A DNA stretch of 64,000 nt from UBA4722 sp041690995 (GCA_041690995.1 JBEPVM010000003.1:1-64000); one strand, 5' to 3'. Numbered from the stretch's first letter, positions 1 to 9,563 are shown. Program-made: numbers and translations. The notes: generated from the letters alone by a model not told the origin.

Positions 1-122
1 AAACGCGAATACACGTCTGTGTTTTTGTGACAAGCATGGCGCGTTTTTTGCGGGGGGACAGGCTCTCTGCGAATGTCCTTGAACAAGTATTTAGTATGTT
101 CCTAGTCTAGTCTAATCCACCT
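1..122. repeat. Dispersed palindromic repeat, partial copy cut by the window edge
   Basis: Bases about 47-122 match, with scattered substitutions, the right half of the complete element at 19804-20072. They share the GACAGGCTCT core, the GAAC-AAGT block, the TATGTTCC block and the terminal TAATCC. The rest of the element would lie to the left of base 1. No gene is seen between here and base 202. The match was made by eye; a genome self-comparison would show the copy number. Confidence 0.6.
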
Positions 123-201
123 CTGTTGAGATTTTTAAATAAGCGCTGCTTAAGATCGTTCCCTCTACCAGAACGTAGTTTGAGGGGAGTGAGGGTTTAG
201 A

Positions 202-600
202 CTATAAAATTGCACCTATGTATCGTTTTAAAGAATGAATCTGATTGAAATCTTGGTCTAATGTATAGAGAGATAAATTATGGCGAATACATTGTGCGGC
301 TATTAAACAATCGGATGAGGGAAGGGTAATACCTTTACTACGCAATTGATTCAATAGTAATCCTGCAGAGACAAAATCTTCTCGCTGGGTATCTACAAAA
401 CGTAAGGCTCCAAACAGCTCACGAACAAGTGCATGTTCTTTGCCACGTAACCCTTGTAAAATTTCTAATTCAACCATGCCGCATAATACAACGCGATCAT
501 CGTCTAACAGGAGGTTGACATCTTTTGAGACTGTACTTTTATTTTTATTTTGCCTGAAGTAATTAATCCAAACAGAGGAGTCTATTAAAACATTATCCAT
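202..600 (-). CDS. vapC: PIN-domain toxin, VapC family
   Basis: A probable ribonuclease toxin of a type II toxin-antitoxin pair; VapC proteins cleave RNA, often initiator tRNA or rRNA, using Mg2+ held by acidic residues. The 132-residue protein carries the expected PIN acidic set: D7 in IDSSVW, E44 or E46 in MVELEIL, D97 in SSDCLIAA and D115 or D117 in TLDQDF. I chose the ATG at 600 because a GGA-rich Shine-Dalgarno sequence lies just upstream and this start overlaps the antitoxin stop by 8 nt, the usual coupling; an upstream in-frame start at 630 is less likely. The family is secure. The RNA target cannot be read from sequence. Confidence 0.9.
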   Translation of the reverse strand: MDNVLIDSSVWINYFRQNKNKSTVSKDVNLLLDDDRVVLCGMVELEILQGLRGKEHALVRELFGALRFVDTQREDFVSAGLLLNQLRSKGITLPSSDCLIAAQCIRHNLSLYTLDQDFNQIHSLKRYIGAIL

Positions 601-814
601 GCAATTTCCTTTGTTTTTTTGTTTCTTCATCTCTTATTGTTTTTAGGTTATCATCAATGGCTAATTTTCCCTCTAGCTTCTTGATTTCACTAATTTTTCT
701 TTGCCTTAGCCATTCGGAAACAGCGACATTGATTGCCGCGGCAGGTGTTTTTACATGCGCGTAATGTAATAAATCTTTAACGTAAGCATCTGGTATGGTG
801 ACAGTCGTTCTCAT
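593..814 (-). CDS. vapB: VapB-family ribbon-helix-helix antitoxin
   Basis: A 73-residue partner encoded directly upstream of the PIN toxin, overlapping it by 8 nt. The N-terminus MRTTVTIPD forms the beta strand of a ribbon-helix-helix DNA-binding fold and is followed by two helices ending near SEWLRQR. The charged C-terminal tail (residues about 40-73) should wrap the toxin. It probably neutralises the toxin and represses its own operon. ATAGCAT motifs just upstream (833-877) are candidate binding sites. Family assignment is from the N-terminal pattern and gene context. Confidence 0.85.
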   Translation of the reverse strand: MRTTVTIPDAYVKDLLHYAHVKTPAAAINVAVSEWLRQRKISEIKKLEGKLAIDDNLKTIRDEETKKQRKLHG

Positions 815-832
815 CTTTTTTTCCTCTCTATG

Positions 833-877
833 ATGCTATATATCAATCCTAAATAGCATTAATCTTGATGATAGCAT
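833..877. promoter_or_regulatory. Candidate VapBC operator with repeated ATAGCAT motifs
   Basis: Directly upstream of the antitoxin start, ATGCTAT at 833-839 is inverted relative to ATAGCAT at 853-859, which is repeated at 871-877. Inverted and direct repeats of a 7-mer upstream of a ribbon-helix-helix antitoxin suit cooperative autoregulation. The repeats are visible; the function is inferred. Confidence 0.4.
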
Positions 878-927
878 TAGATGAGCGAAAAACCATCTTA
901 ATTCTTAATTTAAAACGGGAAACGGCA

Positions 928-998
928 GAAACGGGGTCAGGCTTGCACAATTGCACATTCATAGAGAAAATACAATTGTGCAAGCCTGACCCCGTTTC
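928..998. repeat. REP-like element with 26-bp perfect inverted arms
   Basis: Arms at 928-953 and 973-998 are perfect reverse complements around a 19-nt loop. Each ends in a GACCCCGTTTC block; a further partial GACCCCGTTTTC follows at about 1005-1017 and a degenerate piece precedes at 913-926. The transcript would form a very stable hairpin. It lies between vapB and the 3' end of the ATPase gene. A short open frame over 865-1059 exists only because of the palindrome and is not a gene. No transposase lies nearby. Confidence 0.8.
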
Positions 999-1075
999 GT
1001 TTTGTGACCCCGTTTTCTCAGATATTTGCGAGCAGTTTCCGGTGTATGGAGAGAGTTAAGTAAGGTAAGGTGAAT

Positions 1076-2257
1076 TTACGCAAGATAGATAGCATCAATT
1101 ATTTTTGAAACATGCGTAAAATGCATCACTTGAAAAATATCAATTTTCTGCTCCTGTTCGCCCGCATAAATTAAGTAGCCTTGTGTGCAACGCTCGCCCG
1201 CAATTTTTTTAAAATGCTGTAATCCGCTGAGAAATTGCTTATTAAATGTTTGCGATGATTTAATTTCAAGGGGAATTAAGTGATTCCCAATTTTAAATAA
1301 TAGATCGACTTCATTATTGTTGCTATCTCTATAAAAATAACAACTGGGTTCAAAGCCATTATTTAAAGTATTTTTAATGGCTTCTGTGATAACTAAATTT
1401 TCGACTAAGCCGCCTCTTAAAGGATCTCTTGCTACTTGAGTTTCTGAGTAAATATCAAGTAGATAAGTAGCCAATCCGACATCTAAAAAATAAAACTTAG
1501 TAGATTTTGTAATGCGTTTACCTAAATTTTCAAAATAAGGTTGTAGGCGAAAAATCACAAAAGAAGCTTCTAAAATAGATAACCAGTTTTCGACAGTGTG
1601 ATTAGAGACACCGACTTCATTACTGAGATTATTAGAATTTAATAATTGACCGACTCTACCCGCGCATAATTTAAGAAATTTTTGAAATAAACTTAAGTCC
1701 TTCATATTAATGAGTTGGCGTACATCACGTTCAATATACGTTTGTGTATAATCACGATAATATTTTGTTGGATTGATATTGTCGTGATAAACACGAGGAT
1801 ACATACCATGATAAATATAATAATCCAGTGATTTTGTCGTTGTGACTTGTGATAATTCATGAATACTTAAAGGCAACAATTTTAAAATAGCCGTTCGGCC
1901 AGCAAGAGATTGGCTAATTGCCTGATGTAATGCCAACTGGTGACTACCCGTTAGAATATATTTGCCTTTGGCAGGGGTTTTATCAACGATCCCCTGGATA
2001 TAAGAAAGTAACTGCGGTTGACGCTGAATTTCATCCAGGATTACGCCATCAGGATATTTTTCTAAAAAAGAGCGAGGGTCATTTTCAATAAATGCCTGTT
2101 CATCTAAATCTTCCAGAGAAATATAGGGTTTGTGAGGAAATAAAGATTTTACTAAAGTCGTTTTGCCAGATTGTCTCGGGCCAAGCACAGTGACAACAGG
2201 ATAACTGTTTGCCATGCTTAATACTTCGTCTGCTGCATTTCGGGAGATAAGTTTCAT
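1076..2257 (-). CDS. AAA+ ATPase with C-terminal DUF4143 domain
   Basis: A 393-residue P-loop ATPase of the widespread ATP-binding/DUF4143 family, whose cellular role is not established. Walker A is GPRQSGKT (residues 26-33) and Walker B is ILDEIQR (D75, E76). The C-terminal part has EVDLLFKIG followed by PLEIKSS, resembling the spacing of a PD-(D/E)XK nuclease core. I chose the ATG at 2257, where family members usually begin; an in-frame TTG at 2299 lies inside a palindrome. A second family member sits at 39397-40590, and both have perfect palindromes just upstream. Confidence 0.85.
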   Translation of the reverse strand: MKLISRNAADEVLSMANSYPVVTVLGPRQSGKTTLVKSLFPHKPYISLEDLDEQAFIENDPRSFLEKYPDGVILDEIQRQPQLLSYIQGIVDKTPAKGKYILTGSHQLALHQAISQSLAGRTAILKLLPLSIHELSQVTTTKSLDYYIYHGMYPRVYHDNINPTKYYRDYTQTYIERDVRQLINMKDLSLFQKFLKLCAGRVGQLLNSNNLSNEVGVSNHTVENWLSILEASFVIFRLQPYFENLGKRITKSTKFYFLDVGLATYLLDIYSETQVARDPLRGGLVENLVITEAIKNTLNNGFEPSCYFYRDSNNNEVDLLFKIGNHLIPLEIKSSQTFNKQFLSGLQHFKKIAGERCTQGYLIYAGEQEQKIDIFQVMHFTHVSKIIDAIYLA

Positions 2258-2272
2258 AAAAACAGTATATTC

Positions 2273-2307
2273 TATGTAATTTGGAAGTTCAACTTCCAAA
2301 TTACATA
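2273..2307. promoter_or_regulatory. 35-bp perfect palindrome upstream of the DUF4143 ATPase
   Basis: Arms 2273-2289 and 2291-2307 are exact reverse complements with a single central base. The site begins 15 nt before the ATPase start codon, so it is either a dimeric repressor operator or a hairpin in the mRNA leader. The rest of the 294-base gap up to the fic gene is very AT-rich and shows nothing else. Confidence 0.5.
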
Positions 2308-2551
2308 AATAATGATGATTTTATACTATTTCCTAGTAAAAAAATGTGTTTTATAACGCTAACGAGTATTTTTTAACGATTTTATATTTTTACGTGTTAT
2401 TTTAAACAATCACTTTTATTTGAAAGAGTTTAATGCTATTGTTTTATTACAAAATCATACAATTACGCGTGTTTTTTTACATCAGCGTATGTTTTTATAC
2501 AAAAAGGCATATTTTTGGTGTTTTCAATACCTGAGAAGGGGTAGATTCATA

Positions 2552-4072
2552 ATGAATAAAATCACAGTGGGATATAAAGCAATCTCTGAAAAATTAGACT
2601 TAAAAACATTACCACATTATCGCGAATCGTATATCGCGCTACAAGGACGCGGTAAAGCAATTATAGATCATCATCCTGAAATACATATTTACCCAAAAGC
2701 TTATGCTTTAAAAAATGAAAATGATTTTTTTGAAAATTTAGAATTTGCATTAAAATATGATGGTATTAATTTTGAAATCATTAAGGCCTTTTTTGAAAAA
2801 ATCGAAAAAAATGATATTGTCCACTATATTCAAAAACAACCCACGGGAATCTATTCAAGGAAAATTTGGTATTTATATGAATTTTTGATGAATGATGTTT
2901 TGCCTTTGAAAGACTGCCAAAGGCTCAAATATATTGATTTGCTAGATCCCAAAATTTATTTTACAGGGATACCGATCAAAATCACCCGACATGCTATTAA
3001 TAATAATTTACTGGGAGATAATACGTTTTGTCCAGTGGTGCGTCGAACAGAAACAATAGAAAAATACATACAATTAAATTTAGATAATAAAACAAGAACA
3101 CTTTTAGAAAAATATGACCCATCGCTCATCGCAAGAGCATGCAGCTATTTTTATACTAAAGAAACAATGTCATCTTATCAAATTGAAAGAGAGCAGCCTG
3201 ATAAGAGCCGTATTTTTCGGTTTGTTAAGTTATTGCAACAAGCATCAACGATAGAATCTTTATCAAAAACAAAGCTCATTGAGTTGCAAAATAGTATTGT
3301 TGATCCCAGATTTATAGATACGGATTATAGGTATGATCAAAATTATGTAGGAGAAAATATTAATCCGTATTTCCAGAAAATACATTATATATCGCCAAAG
3401 CCAGAAGATGTGACTGATCTGATGAATGGTTTATTACGCTCGCTGGATCGAATGTTTATTTCGGACATTCATGCGGTTATTATCGCTGCCATCATCTCAT
3501 TTGGGTTTGTTTTTATTCATCCGTTTGGGGATGGGAATGGAAGAATACATCGTTTCTTGATCCATTATATTCTGTCAAAAAAAGGATTTACACCAACCGA
3601 TATGATTTTTCCTGTTTCCTCTATTATGCTAAAAAATATGCGGGATTATGATGCGATACTGGAGTCATTTTCAAAACCCTTACTCTCTATTCTAACAAAA
3701 TATGATTTAACTGAAGAAGGTATCATGACAGTGAAGCAGGCGAGTAAATCTTATTATCAATATATAGATTTCACGATGATTACAGAATATCTATTCTCAT
3801 GTATTAATGAGGCAATTTTTGATGATATCGAACGTGAAATAAAATTTCTGGTTAATTATGATAAAACTAAAAAAGCGATTCAAGAAATAATTGATATGCC
3901 AGACAACCAGATTGATTTGTTGATAAAATTTGTGACTCAAAATAATGGGAACTTGTCGAGTAGTAAGCGAAATAAATTCTTTTCATTGCTGACAGATGAG
4001 GAAGTTGCACAGGTAACTCGGATGATTAATACGTGTATTACCACGTCACATAAAACGCATGATGACAGGTGA
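2552..4072 (+). CDS. Fic-domain protein
   Basis: A 506-residue Fic protein. Fic enzymes usually transfer AMP from ATP to a hydroxyl of a target protein. The catalytic motif HPFGDGNGRIHR is complete (residues 323-334; catalytic H323). Further upstream, SYQIER sits where class II Fic proteins carry the inhibitory S-x-x-x-E-G/N motif; the glutamate is present but G/N is replaced by R. The ATG at 2552 has a GAAGGGG ribosome site. The N-terminal ~180 and C-terminal ~120 residues match nothing I recognise. In intracellular bacteria some Fic proteins are secreted effectors; no signal peptide is seen. Flanked by unrelated accessory genes. Confidence 0.9.
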   Translation: MNKITVGYKAISEKLDLKTLPHYRESYIALQGRGKAIIDHHPEIHIYPKAYALKNENDFFENLEFALKYDGINFEIIKAFFEKIEKNDIVHYIQKQPTGIYSRKIWYLYEFLMNDVLPLKDCQRLKYIDLLDPKIYFTGIPIKITRHAINNNLLGDNTFCPVVRRTETIEKYIQLNLDNKTRTLLEKYDPSLIARACSYFYTKETMSSYQIEREQPDKSRIFRFVKLLQQASTIESLSKTKLIELQNSIVDPRFIDTDYRYDQNYVGENINPYFQKIHYISPKPEDVTDLMNGLLRSLDRMFISDIHAVIIAAIISFGFVFIHPFGDGNGRIHRFLIHYILSKKGFTPTDMIFPVSSIMLKNMRDYDAILESFSKPLLSILTKYDLTEEGIMTVKQASKSYYQYIDFTMITEYLFSCINEAIFDDIEREIKFLVNYDKTKKAIQEIIDMPDNQIDLLIKFVTQNNGNLSSSKRNKFFSLLTDEEVAQVTRMINTCITTSHKTHDDR

Positions 4073-4136
4073 AAGGCCACGGAACTTCATTCATGTTTTT
4101 AGGGAGGGGTTGTTGTTTCTCTAAAATTAGGCAGAG

Positions 4137-4168
4137 TAGATTACAACGCAAAGAACGCGTGTAATCTA
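4137..4168. repeat. Inverted repeat downstream of fic
   Basis: TAGATTACA (4137-4145) pairs with TGTAATCTA (4160-4168), with further near-complementary bases inside. It lies between the 3' ends of the convergent fic gene and the giant repeat gene and may act as a transcription barrier. It has no run of T, so it is not a classic terminator. Confidence 0.4.
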
Positions 4169-4205
4169 TCCTACCTGACTTGTTGGCTAGCAACGAGTCC
4201 TATCA

Positions 4206-7200
4206 CTAATTAGGTGGTTTTGTATGTCGCGGCGCGACATGTTTGCTTCTCTCTTTCTTCGCTTGTTGTACATATTTCTTTCCAACCGCTTCTTGTTTCA
4301 GTTTTTGAAGTGATGATCTCTCAGCGGCTACATTTGTTTTGCTTTTTAACTGAGTCGATAGTGAGTTAAGTGCCATTTTTTCTTCTATATCATTAAGTAG
4401 AATTGGGCTGCTATTTTGTAGTAGTAACATGATATCTTGTAGTGCGCGGAAATATTTTAGATGCTGAGAATTTGTATCAGGATGCCGTTCATCATTTGCT
4501 TCCTTGATGGCAATTTTTACCATTAAAAGAAGCTGAGCTTGGGTGGCAGTTTGATCAGCTTGGGGTTCCCAGCATTTACGAGCTGCAATATAGATATCAA
4601 GGAGACTCTTTATATGTGTTGAATCGGCAGGCTTTACCCAACTATTAAACCATGCCTTACTGCATCTAAAACCGTGTACATCAGGTATCTGGCCACCTCC
4701 AGCAAGTACACTAAATATATCCTCGCAGTAGTCCATTGATTCAATATATTTTTTCGCTGCGTATTCGATATACGCAATATTTTCGACAGTATCAGCGTCT
4801 AAAGCATTCCCACCGTTCGATTGTGGTGGCGGTGCTATTCTTCTAGCTGTAAAGATGTCAACATTTGATGGCCATTTTGGAGTGGAAGACTGAGGGCGAT
4901 TCATACCTGCTTGCATTGGGGGCTCAGTAGAACCCGCAAAATTATCAATACTAAAATCATCTGGTGTTTCTGCTTCCGATTTCTCTTCTTCTGGTGGGGC
5001 TACTTGTTTAGTTGCGAGAAGCTGTTGTTTTTTCTTTTCTACGGCTTCCATGAAGCCTTTTAACTTATCAGATGCGCCACGTAAATAGGATTCATCTTCG
5101 ACATTATTGTGAGATAATTGTGACAAGATTTCTTGTAATGCTTTGACATATTCTAGTTCATCAGATTCTTTTACCGCGCTAACCGCAGCTTCCACAATTA
5201 ACACAAGATTCTCTCGGGTATATTGAGAGGGATTTTTTTTGTATGCATCAGCTATGTTATGTATATTCAAAAGATCAAAGAGGAAAGGCCTTTCTTTGGA
5301 ATATTTTTTGCCTGTTTCTCGGCTTATTGGTTGAGCTATAACAGCTATTTTTGGGGAGTTCTTTTTACTTTCATCGAGGGTGATTCTAAGAAGGTTATTA
5401 AAAAGAGCATCGTTCATGTCTGCGCCAAGTATTGATTTAACATAGGTTTTTGCTGAGGCCTGGATAGCTTCAGCTATCTGTTGTTGTGCTTGTCCATTTA
5501 TTTCTTGCGCTTTCTCCATCTCTTTTTCTTCAGCAGCAGGGGCGGCAGTATATTTTTTTAGTCGTTGAAGTGTTGGATTAAAAGGTGACAACTTTAACTC
5601 TTTATTAGTAAGGTCTGCTAAAAGATGATTCTGTTTCTGTTGAGTAGTCGCTGCATGATATACCTGCAGACAATCCAATATTTGAGTTGCTTCCCATTTA
5701 ATCTCTAAATCTGAATGTTTTCCTGAATCATTCATAGACGTTGCTTTTAATAGTTCTATTATTCTTGTTTCCATGATTTCTGAAGAATCTTTGTCTTCGC
5801 CCATGAGTTCAAGAACTTCAAAAAGATTATTTTCTGTGAAACCTTCACTAAAAATAGCAGGATTAAAATGGTTACCGAACTTTGATAGAACAAATTTTCT
5901 TATTTCATATCCGATAGTTCCTGGTTCAAGAGTTTCCTCTACAGGTGCGGCAGCAGCAGGTGAGGGGGCTTCTCCTATTAATTGTCCAAATGGCGGTGTT
6001 GCTATTCCTACTGTTCGAGCGATGTTGTGGATCGCAATGCGAACCATAAGCGATTGATCACTATGTTGAGTAAGGGTGACATAACCAGCAGCCCTTGTCA
6101 GTACTTCACCAATGCGCTCCTTAAAGTTTTCTCTATTGTGGTCGGGACGTGCTTTATCTAATATGGCTTGTATTTTTTGTAGTTCTTCAAGACGAGAATC
6201 TAAAATTCTTGCTTTTTTTAGCATTGCAAGACTAGATTTCACAAATTCTTCCAGCTGTAGCTTTTCGCGCAGTTGTTCTTCTTTTTCTCTTGCCTCTATT
6301 TCTTTTTGACGTTGCTTTTCATGAAGCATTTCTAGCTGCTCTGATAGGTTAGATAGACTTGCTTTGTCCGTTTCGCTAAGCGATGATAATTCTTGTAATT
6401 TTAACAAGATTTTTTTGCATGCCGTGAGATAAACCAGATTTTTTTCTCCATTTGGCAGTGTGCCGCTTATAATCAACACGTTGGCGACATTTTCTATGGT
6501 AAAGAAAAGATTGTCGAGAGTATCTGGAGCAGCCTCTTTGTATTTCTCGGCTGCGATATATATATGTATAAGATTACGGAGTTTAAGTACATCATCTTCC
6601 TGGCATTTACCGTCTACGGCTTGAACCATTTCTTGGAGTGCGAATTTTAAATCAGGAGAATGTTTTTTATTCTCAATACGTATAATTTCGAGAAGTCTCT
6701 TAAAAAGCGGGTCATTTTCATCTGCACCAAGTATTAATTGAATACACTTGTTTGTTTCGCCTTTAATCATCTCAGCTATTTGTTCTGCTTTTTCTTCTAT
6801 TACTTCTGGCTCTTTTTCTTTAGCTGCAGCATGGGCGGCAGAAGGATGGGCTGGCACGCAGTGTTGTTTTGCACTTCTTTTCAAATGCTGAATAGCTGTA
6901 TTGAAAGGTGAAAGTGAGACTAAGTGATTGTTAAGATCATCTAAGCTACTCTCTTTAGTCAGGCGTGTTTTTTTATCGTTATTTAAGAATATTTGTTTCT
7001 TCGGGAGAATATCATAAATATACAAAAGATCAAGTATTTGAGCTGCTTCTCGTTTAATTTCTGCATCAGTTCCATGACTTATGGAAGTCACTTTTAATAG
7101 TTCTATTACCCTTGCTTCTAGGAAGTTTGCGGTCTGTTCGTAATTTTTATCAGAAATCCAAGGCAATAAATCACCTATATGTGCAAGGATTTCATTAAAA

Positions 7201-9563
7201 AGATCCTTTTTTGTGAAGTTTTCACGAAAAATATCAGGGTTGAACTCGTTTCCAAACTTTGATAGAACAAATTTTCTTATCTCATATACGATAGTACCTG
7301 GGTTAAGATTTTGTTCTCTGCGTGCGGTAGAAAAACTCAAGGGTAGTGTTGCTCCTTGCACTTTTAACCCAAATTCTTTAAACCGTATAGCGTAGTCCAT
7401 TGTCCTGGCGATGTTATGGATAGCGATACGAAGCATGAGCGATTTATTCAGATTTTTACATTGTGGCACGTGATTAACAGCATCCTTTAGCTCTGCCCTA
7501 ATGATGTCCATATCATTTTTTGATCGTACTTCATTACTTAGTATTGCTTGTATTTGCTCTAGTTTTTGAATGACAGTGCTTATATTTTCATCTGTGTCCT
7601 TGGATGATATCCCAGCTCTTTTTAGCATCTCCAGATTAGATTCTACTACTCGTGCTTCTTTCAGAATTTGAATTCCACGAGATTTTTGTTGATGATCTTG
7701 AATGTGCGAATCCAACTTCTTAGATGAGGCAAGTAGCCTCTCTTTTTGATCAGGCGTTAGGGGTAGTTTTGAGGCAAGTAATGTACTCAATATTTCTTTT
7801 AAAATATTTCCATACACTCCTTCCGGGTTACCAAATTCGCTTCCATCGTCAAAAATAAAGAGTGGAATAGTACAACCATCTAAGAGTTTGATAATCTCTT
7901 CCAGATTTTTATCATTTGGTTCTTTACAGTATAATTTAACAGGAGATAGTATAAAACTAAGATATAGTAATCGCTTCTTTCTGACTGTCTCTAAAACGTC
8001 CGGAGGAAGAGGAGCATCATCCGAGATGTCTTTTTGTTCTTCCAGATAGGGCTGTATTATAGATAAAATAGGTGCTATTTGTTCAGTGGCAAGACGTTGT
8101 TGTTTTTTCTTTTCTTTAGCTTCACGGATACGTTGTAAACTATCAAATGCGCCGCGTAAATAGGGTTCATCTTCCTTATTAACAGATAACTGTGACAAGA
8201 TTGTTTGTAATGCTCTGATATAGGGTGGCAGGACATGCTCGGATCTAACAATTTTTGGCACGGTGTCAGCCACAGTTTCCACCATAAAGACAAGATTCTC
8301 TCGAGTATATTGACTAGGATACTTTTGGCATTTTTCAGCTGCAATATAAATATGCAAAAGATCAAAAAGGTCAGGCACGTCATTGTAGTATCCTTTTCCT
8401 AGTTCCAGGATGCTTTCTCTTGTTCTCTCAAGCGCGTCCTGTATGTTGGGAGACCGCTTTTTATTTTCATCACGTATGATTGCAAGAGCCTTCTCAACAG
8501 CCTTCTCCGCATTTTCGCCAAATCTTAATTGAATATAGCTTTTTACTGTGGCCTGTATAGTTTGAGCTGTCTGTTTTGCTTGTTCATTTATTTCTTGTAT
8601 TCCCTCTGACTCTTTTGATTCAATAGCCTCATGGGATTCTTCGGCTCGTGCTGCGTGTGGACTCTCTTTTACGATGCTTCTTTTCAAACGCTGAATAGCG
8701 GTGTTGAACTTTGAGAATTCTACTGATCCATTAGTAAGCGAAGATAGAGGGGTTGCCAGGGATATGGTCTTTTGTCTCTTGGCCACCTCATAGATATATA
8801 AAAGATCACGTATTTGAGCTGCTTCCCTTTGAATTTCTAAATCTGAATGTTTTTTTGGATCACTCATGGAAGTCGCTTTTAATAGGGCTACTATTTTTTC
8901 TTCTACGATCCGTGCACCGGATTCGTAATGTTCTTTGTTAGCAATGAAAGGCATTTCTGCGCCCATGTCTTCAAGAATCTTAAAAAGATCATCTAGTATG
9001 AACCCGTCACTAAAAACAGTAGGATCGAAATCTTTGCCGAATTTTGATAAAACAAACTCCCTTATTTCATATCCGATAGTTTCTACTTCAAAAGGTTTCT
9101 TTGTAGCAGGTACGGCACTAGCAGGTGAGAGTGCTTCTAATTTCCCAAGCGGTGTTGGTATTCCTGCTGTTTTGGCGATGTTGTGGATCGCAATGCGAAG
9201 CATAAGCGAGTCGTCACCTGCCTCCTGCTTGCGTGGTATATAGCTAGCAGCTTTCTTCAGTGCTGCAATAATGTTTCCCTTATTGATTTCTTCTGATCGT
9301 GCCTTGTTTAGTAGTGCTTTCTCTAATATTTGAATAATATTTTTTCTATTTTGATTACTTTTCTTGCGGTCTATTATTCTTAGCATTTCAAGATTAGACT
9401 CCACTTCTTTTTTTAGAAGCGCATTGCTCCGTACATTTGCAATGATTAAGTCCACGTGATGGAGTAAGCGGCTCAGATTCTCCTTTTCTCCAGGCGTAAT
9501 CAGTGGTGAGTTGCTTGATGCATCGAATATCTTTCGTAAAATTCTATTATAATCAGTGGTCAT
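4206..9563 (-). CDS. Giant internally repeated protein, unknown function
   Basis: A 1785-residue protein I do not recognise. It is built of three long repeats and a fragment. SLMLRIAIHNIA recurs at about residues 119, 709 and 1171. YEIRxFVLSKFG recurs at about 163, 758 and 1217. A helical block around IHIYIAAEK with a downstream ENLV/IVE segment recurs at about 393, 991, 1424 and, diverged, at 1653. Linkers are rich in E, K, Q and A with short Ala-Pro stretches and likely coiled coil. There is no signal peptide or membrane segment, and the C-terminus is strongly basic. Start ATG at 9563. Large repeated helical proteins of this kind in intracellular bacteria are often secreted effectors or scaffolds; that is inference only. 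Confidence 0.8.
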   Translation of the reverse strand: MTTDYNRILRKIFDASSNSPLITPGEKENLSRLLHHVDLIIANVRSNALLKKEVESNLEMLRIIDRKKSNQNRKNIIQILEKALLNKARSEEINKGNIIAALKKAASYIPRKQEAGDDSLMLRIAIHNIAKTAGIPTPLGKLEALSPASAVPATKKPFEVETIGYEIREFVLSKFGKDFDPTVFSDGFILDDLFKILEDMGAEMPFIANKEHYESGARIVEEKIVALLKATSMSDPKKHSDLEIQREAAQIRDLLYIYEVAKRQKTISLATPLSSLTNGSVEFSKFNTAIQRLKRSIVKESPHAARAEESHEAIESKESEGIQEINEQAKQTAQTIQATVKSYIQLRFGENAEKAVEKALAIIRDENKKRSPNIQDALERTRESILELGKGYYNDVPDLFDLLHIYIAAEKCQKYPSQYTRENLVFMVETVADTVPKIVRSEHVLPPYIRALQTILSQLSVNKEDEPYLRGAFDSLQRIREAKEKKKQQRLATEQIAPILSIIQPYLEEQKDISDDAPLPPDVLETVRKKRLLYLSFILSPVKLYCKEPNDKNLEEIIKLLDGCTIPLFIFDDGSEFGNPEGVYGNILKEILSTLLASKLPLTPDQKERLLASSKKLDSHIQDHQQKSRGIQILKEARVVESNLEMLKRAGISSKDTDENISTVIQKLEQIQAILSNEVRSKNDMDIIRAELKDAVNHVPQCKNLNKSLMLRIAIHNIARTMDYAIRFKEFGLKVQGATLPLSFSTARREQNLNPGTIVYEIRKFVLSKFGNEFNPDIFRENFTKKDLFNEILAHIGDLLPWISDKNYEQTANFLEARVIELLKVTSISHGTDAEIKREAAQILDLLYIYDILPKKQIFLNNDKKTRLTKESSLDDLNNHLVSLSPFNTAIQHLKRSAKQHCVPAHPSAAHAAAKEKEPEVIEEKAEQIAEMIKGETNKCIQLILGADENDPLFKRLLEIIRIENKKHSPDLKFALQEMVQAVDGKCQEDDVLKLRNLIHIYIAAEKYKEAAPDTLDNLFFTIENVANVLIISGTLPNGEKNLVYLTACKKILLKLQELSSLSETDKASLSNLSEQLEMLHEKQRQKEIEAREKEEQLREKLQLEEFVKSSLAMLKKARILDSRLEELQKIQAILDKARPDHNRENFKERIGEVLTRAAGYVTLTQHSDQSLMVRIAIHNIARTVGIATPPFGQLIGEAPSPAAAAPVEETLEPGTIGYEIRKFVLSKFGNHFNPAIFSEGFTENNLFEVLELMGEDKDSSEIMETRIIELLKATSMNDSGKHSDLEIKWEATQILDCLQVYHAATTQQKQNHLLADLTNKELKLSPFNPTLQRLKKYTAAPAAEEKEMEKAQEINGQAQQQIAEAIQASAKTYVKSILGADMNDALFNNLLRITLDESKKNSPKIAVIAQPISRETGKKYSKERPFLFDLLNIHNIADAYKKNPSQYTRENLVLIVEAAVSAVKESDELEYVKALQEILSQLSHNNVEDESYLRGASDKLKGFMEAVEKKKQQLLATKQVAPPEEEKSEAETPDDFSIDNFAGSTEPPMQAGMNRPQSSTPKWPSNVDIFTARRIAPPPQSNGGNALDADTVENIAYIEYAAKKYIESMDYCEDIFSVLAGGGQIPDVHGFRCSKAWFNSWVKPADSTHIKSLLDIYIAARKCWEPQADQTATQAQLLLMVKIAIKEANDERHPDTNSQHLKYFRALQDIMLLLQNSSPILLNDIEEKMALNSLSTQLKSKTNVAAERSSLQKLKQEAVGKKYVQQAKKERSKHVAPRHTKPPN

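Noticed and set aside
865..1059. Open frame of 64 codons on the plus strand
   Set aside because: It reads through the perfect REP-like palindrome, so its openness and composition come from the repeat. No ribosome site or family pattern.
5223..9243. Several plus- and minus-strand frames inside the giant gene
   Set aside because: Short antisense or out-of-frame readings of the repeated coding region, with no start signals or family patterns.
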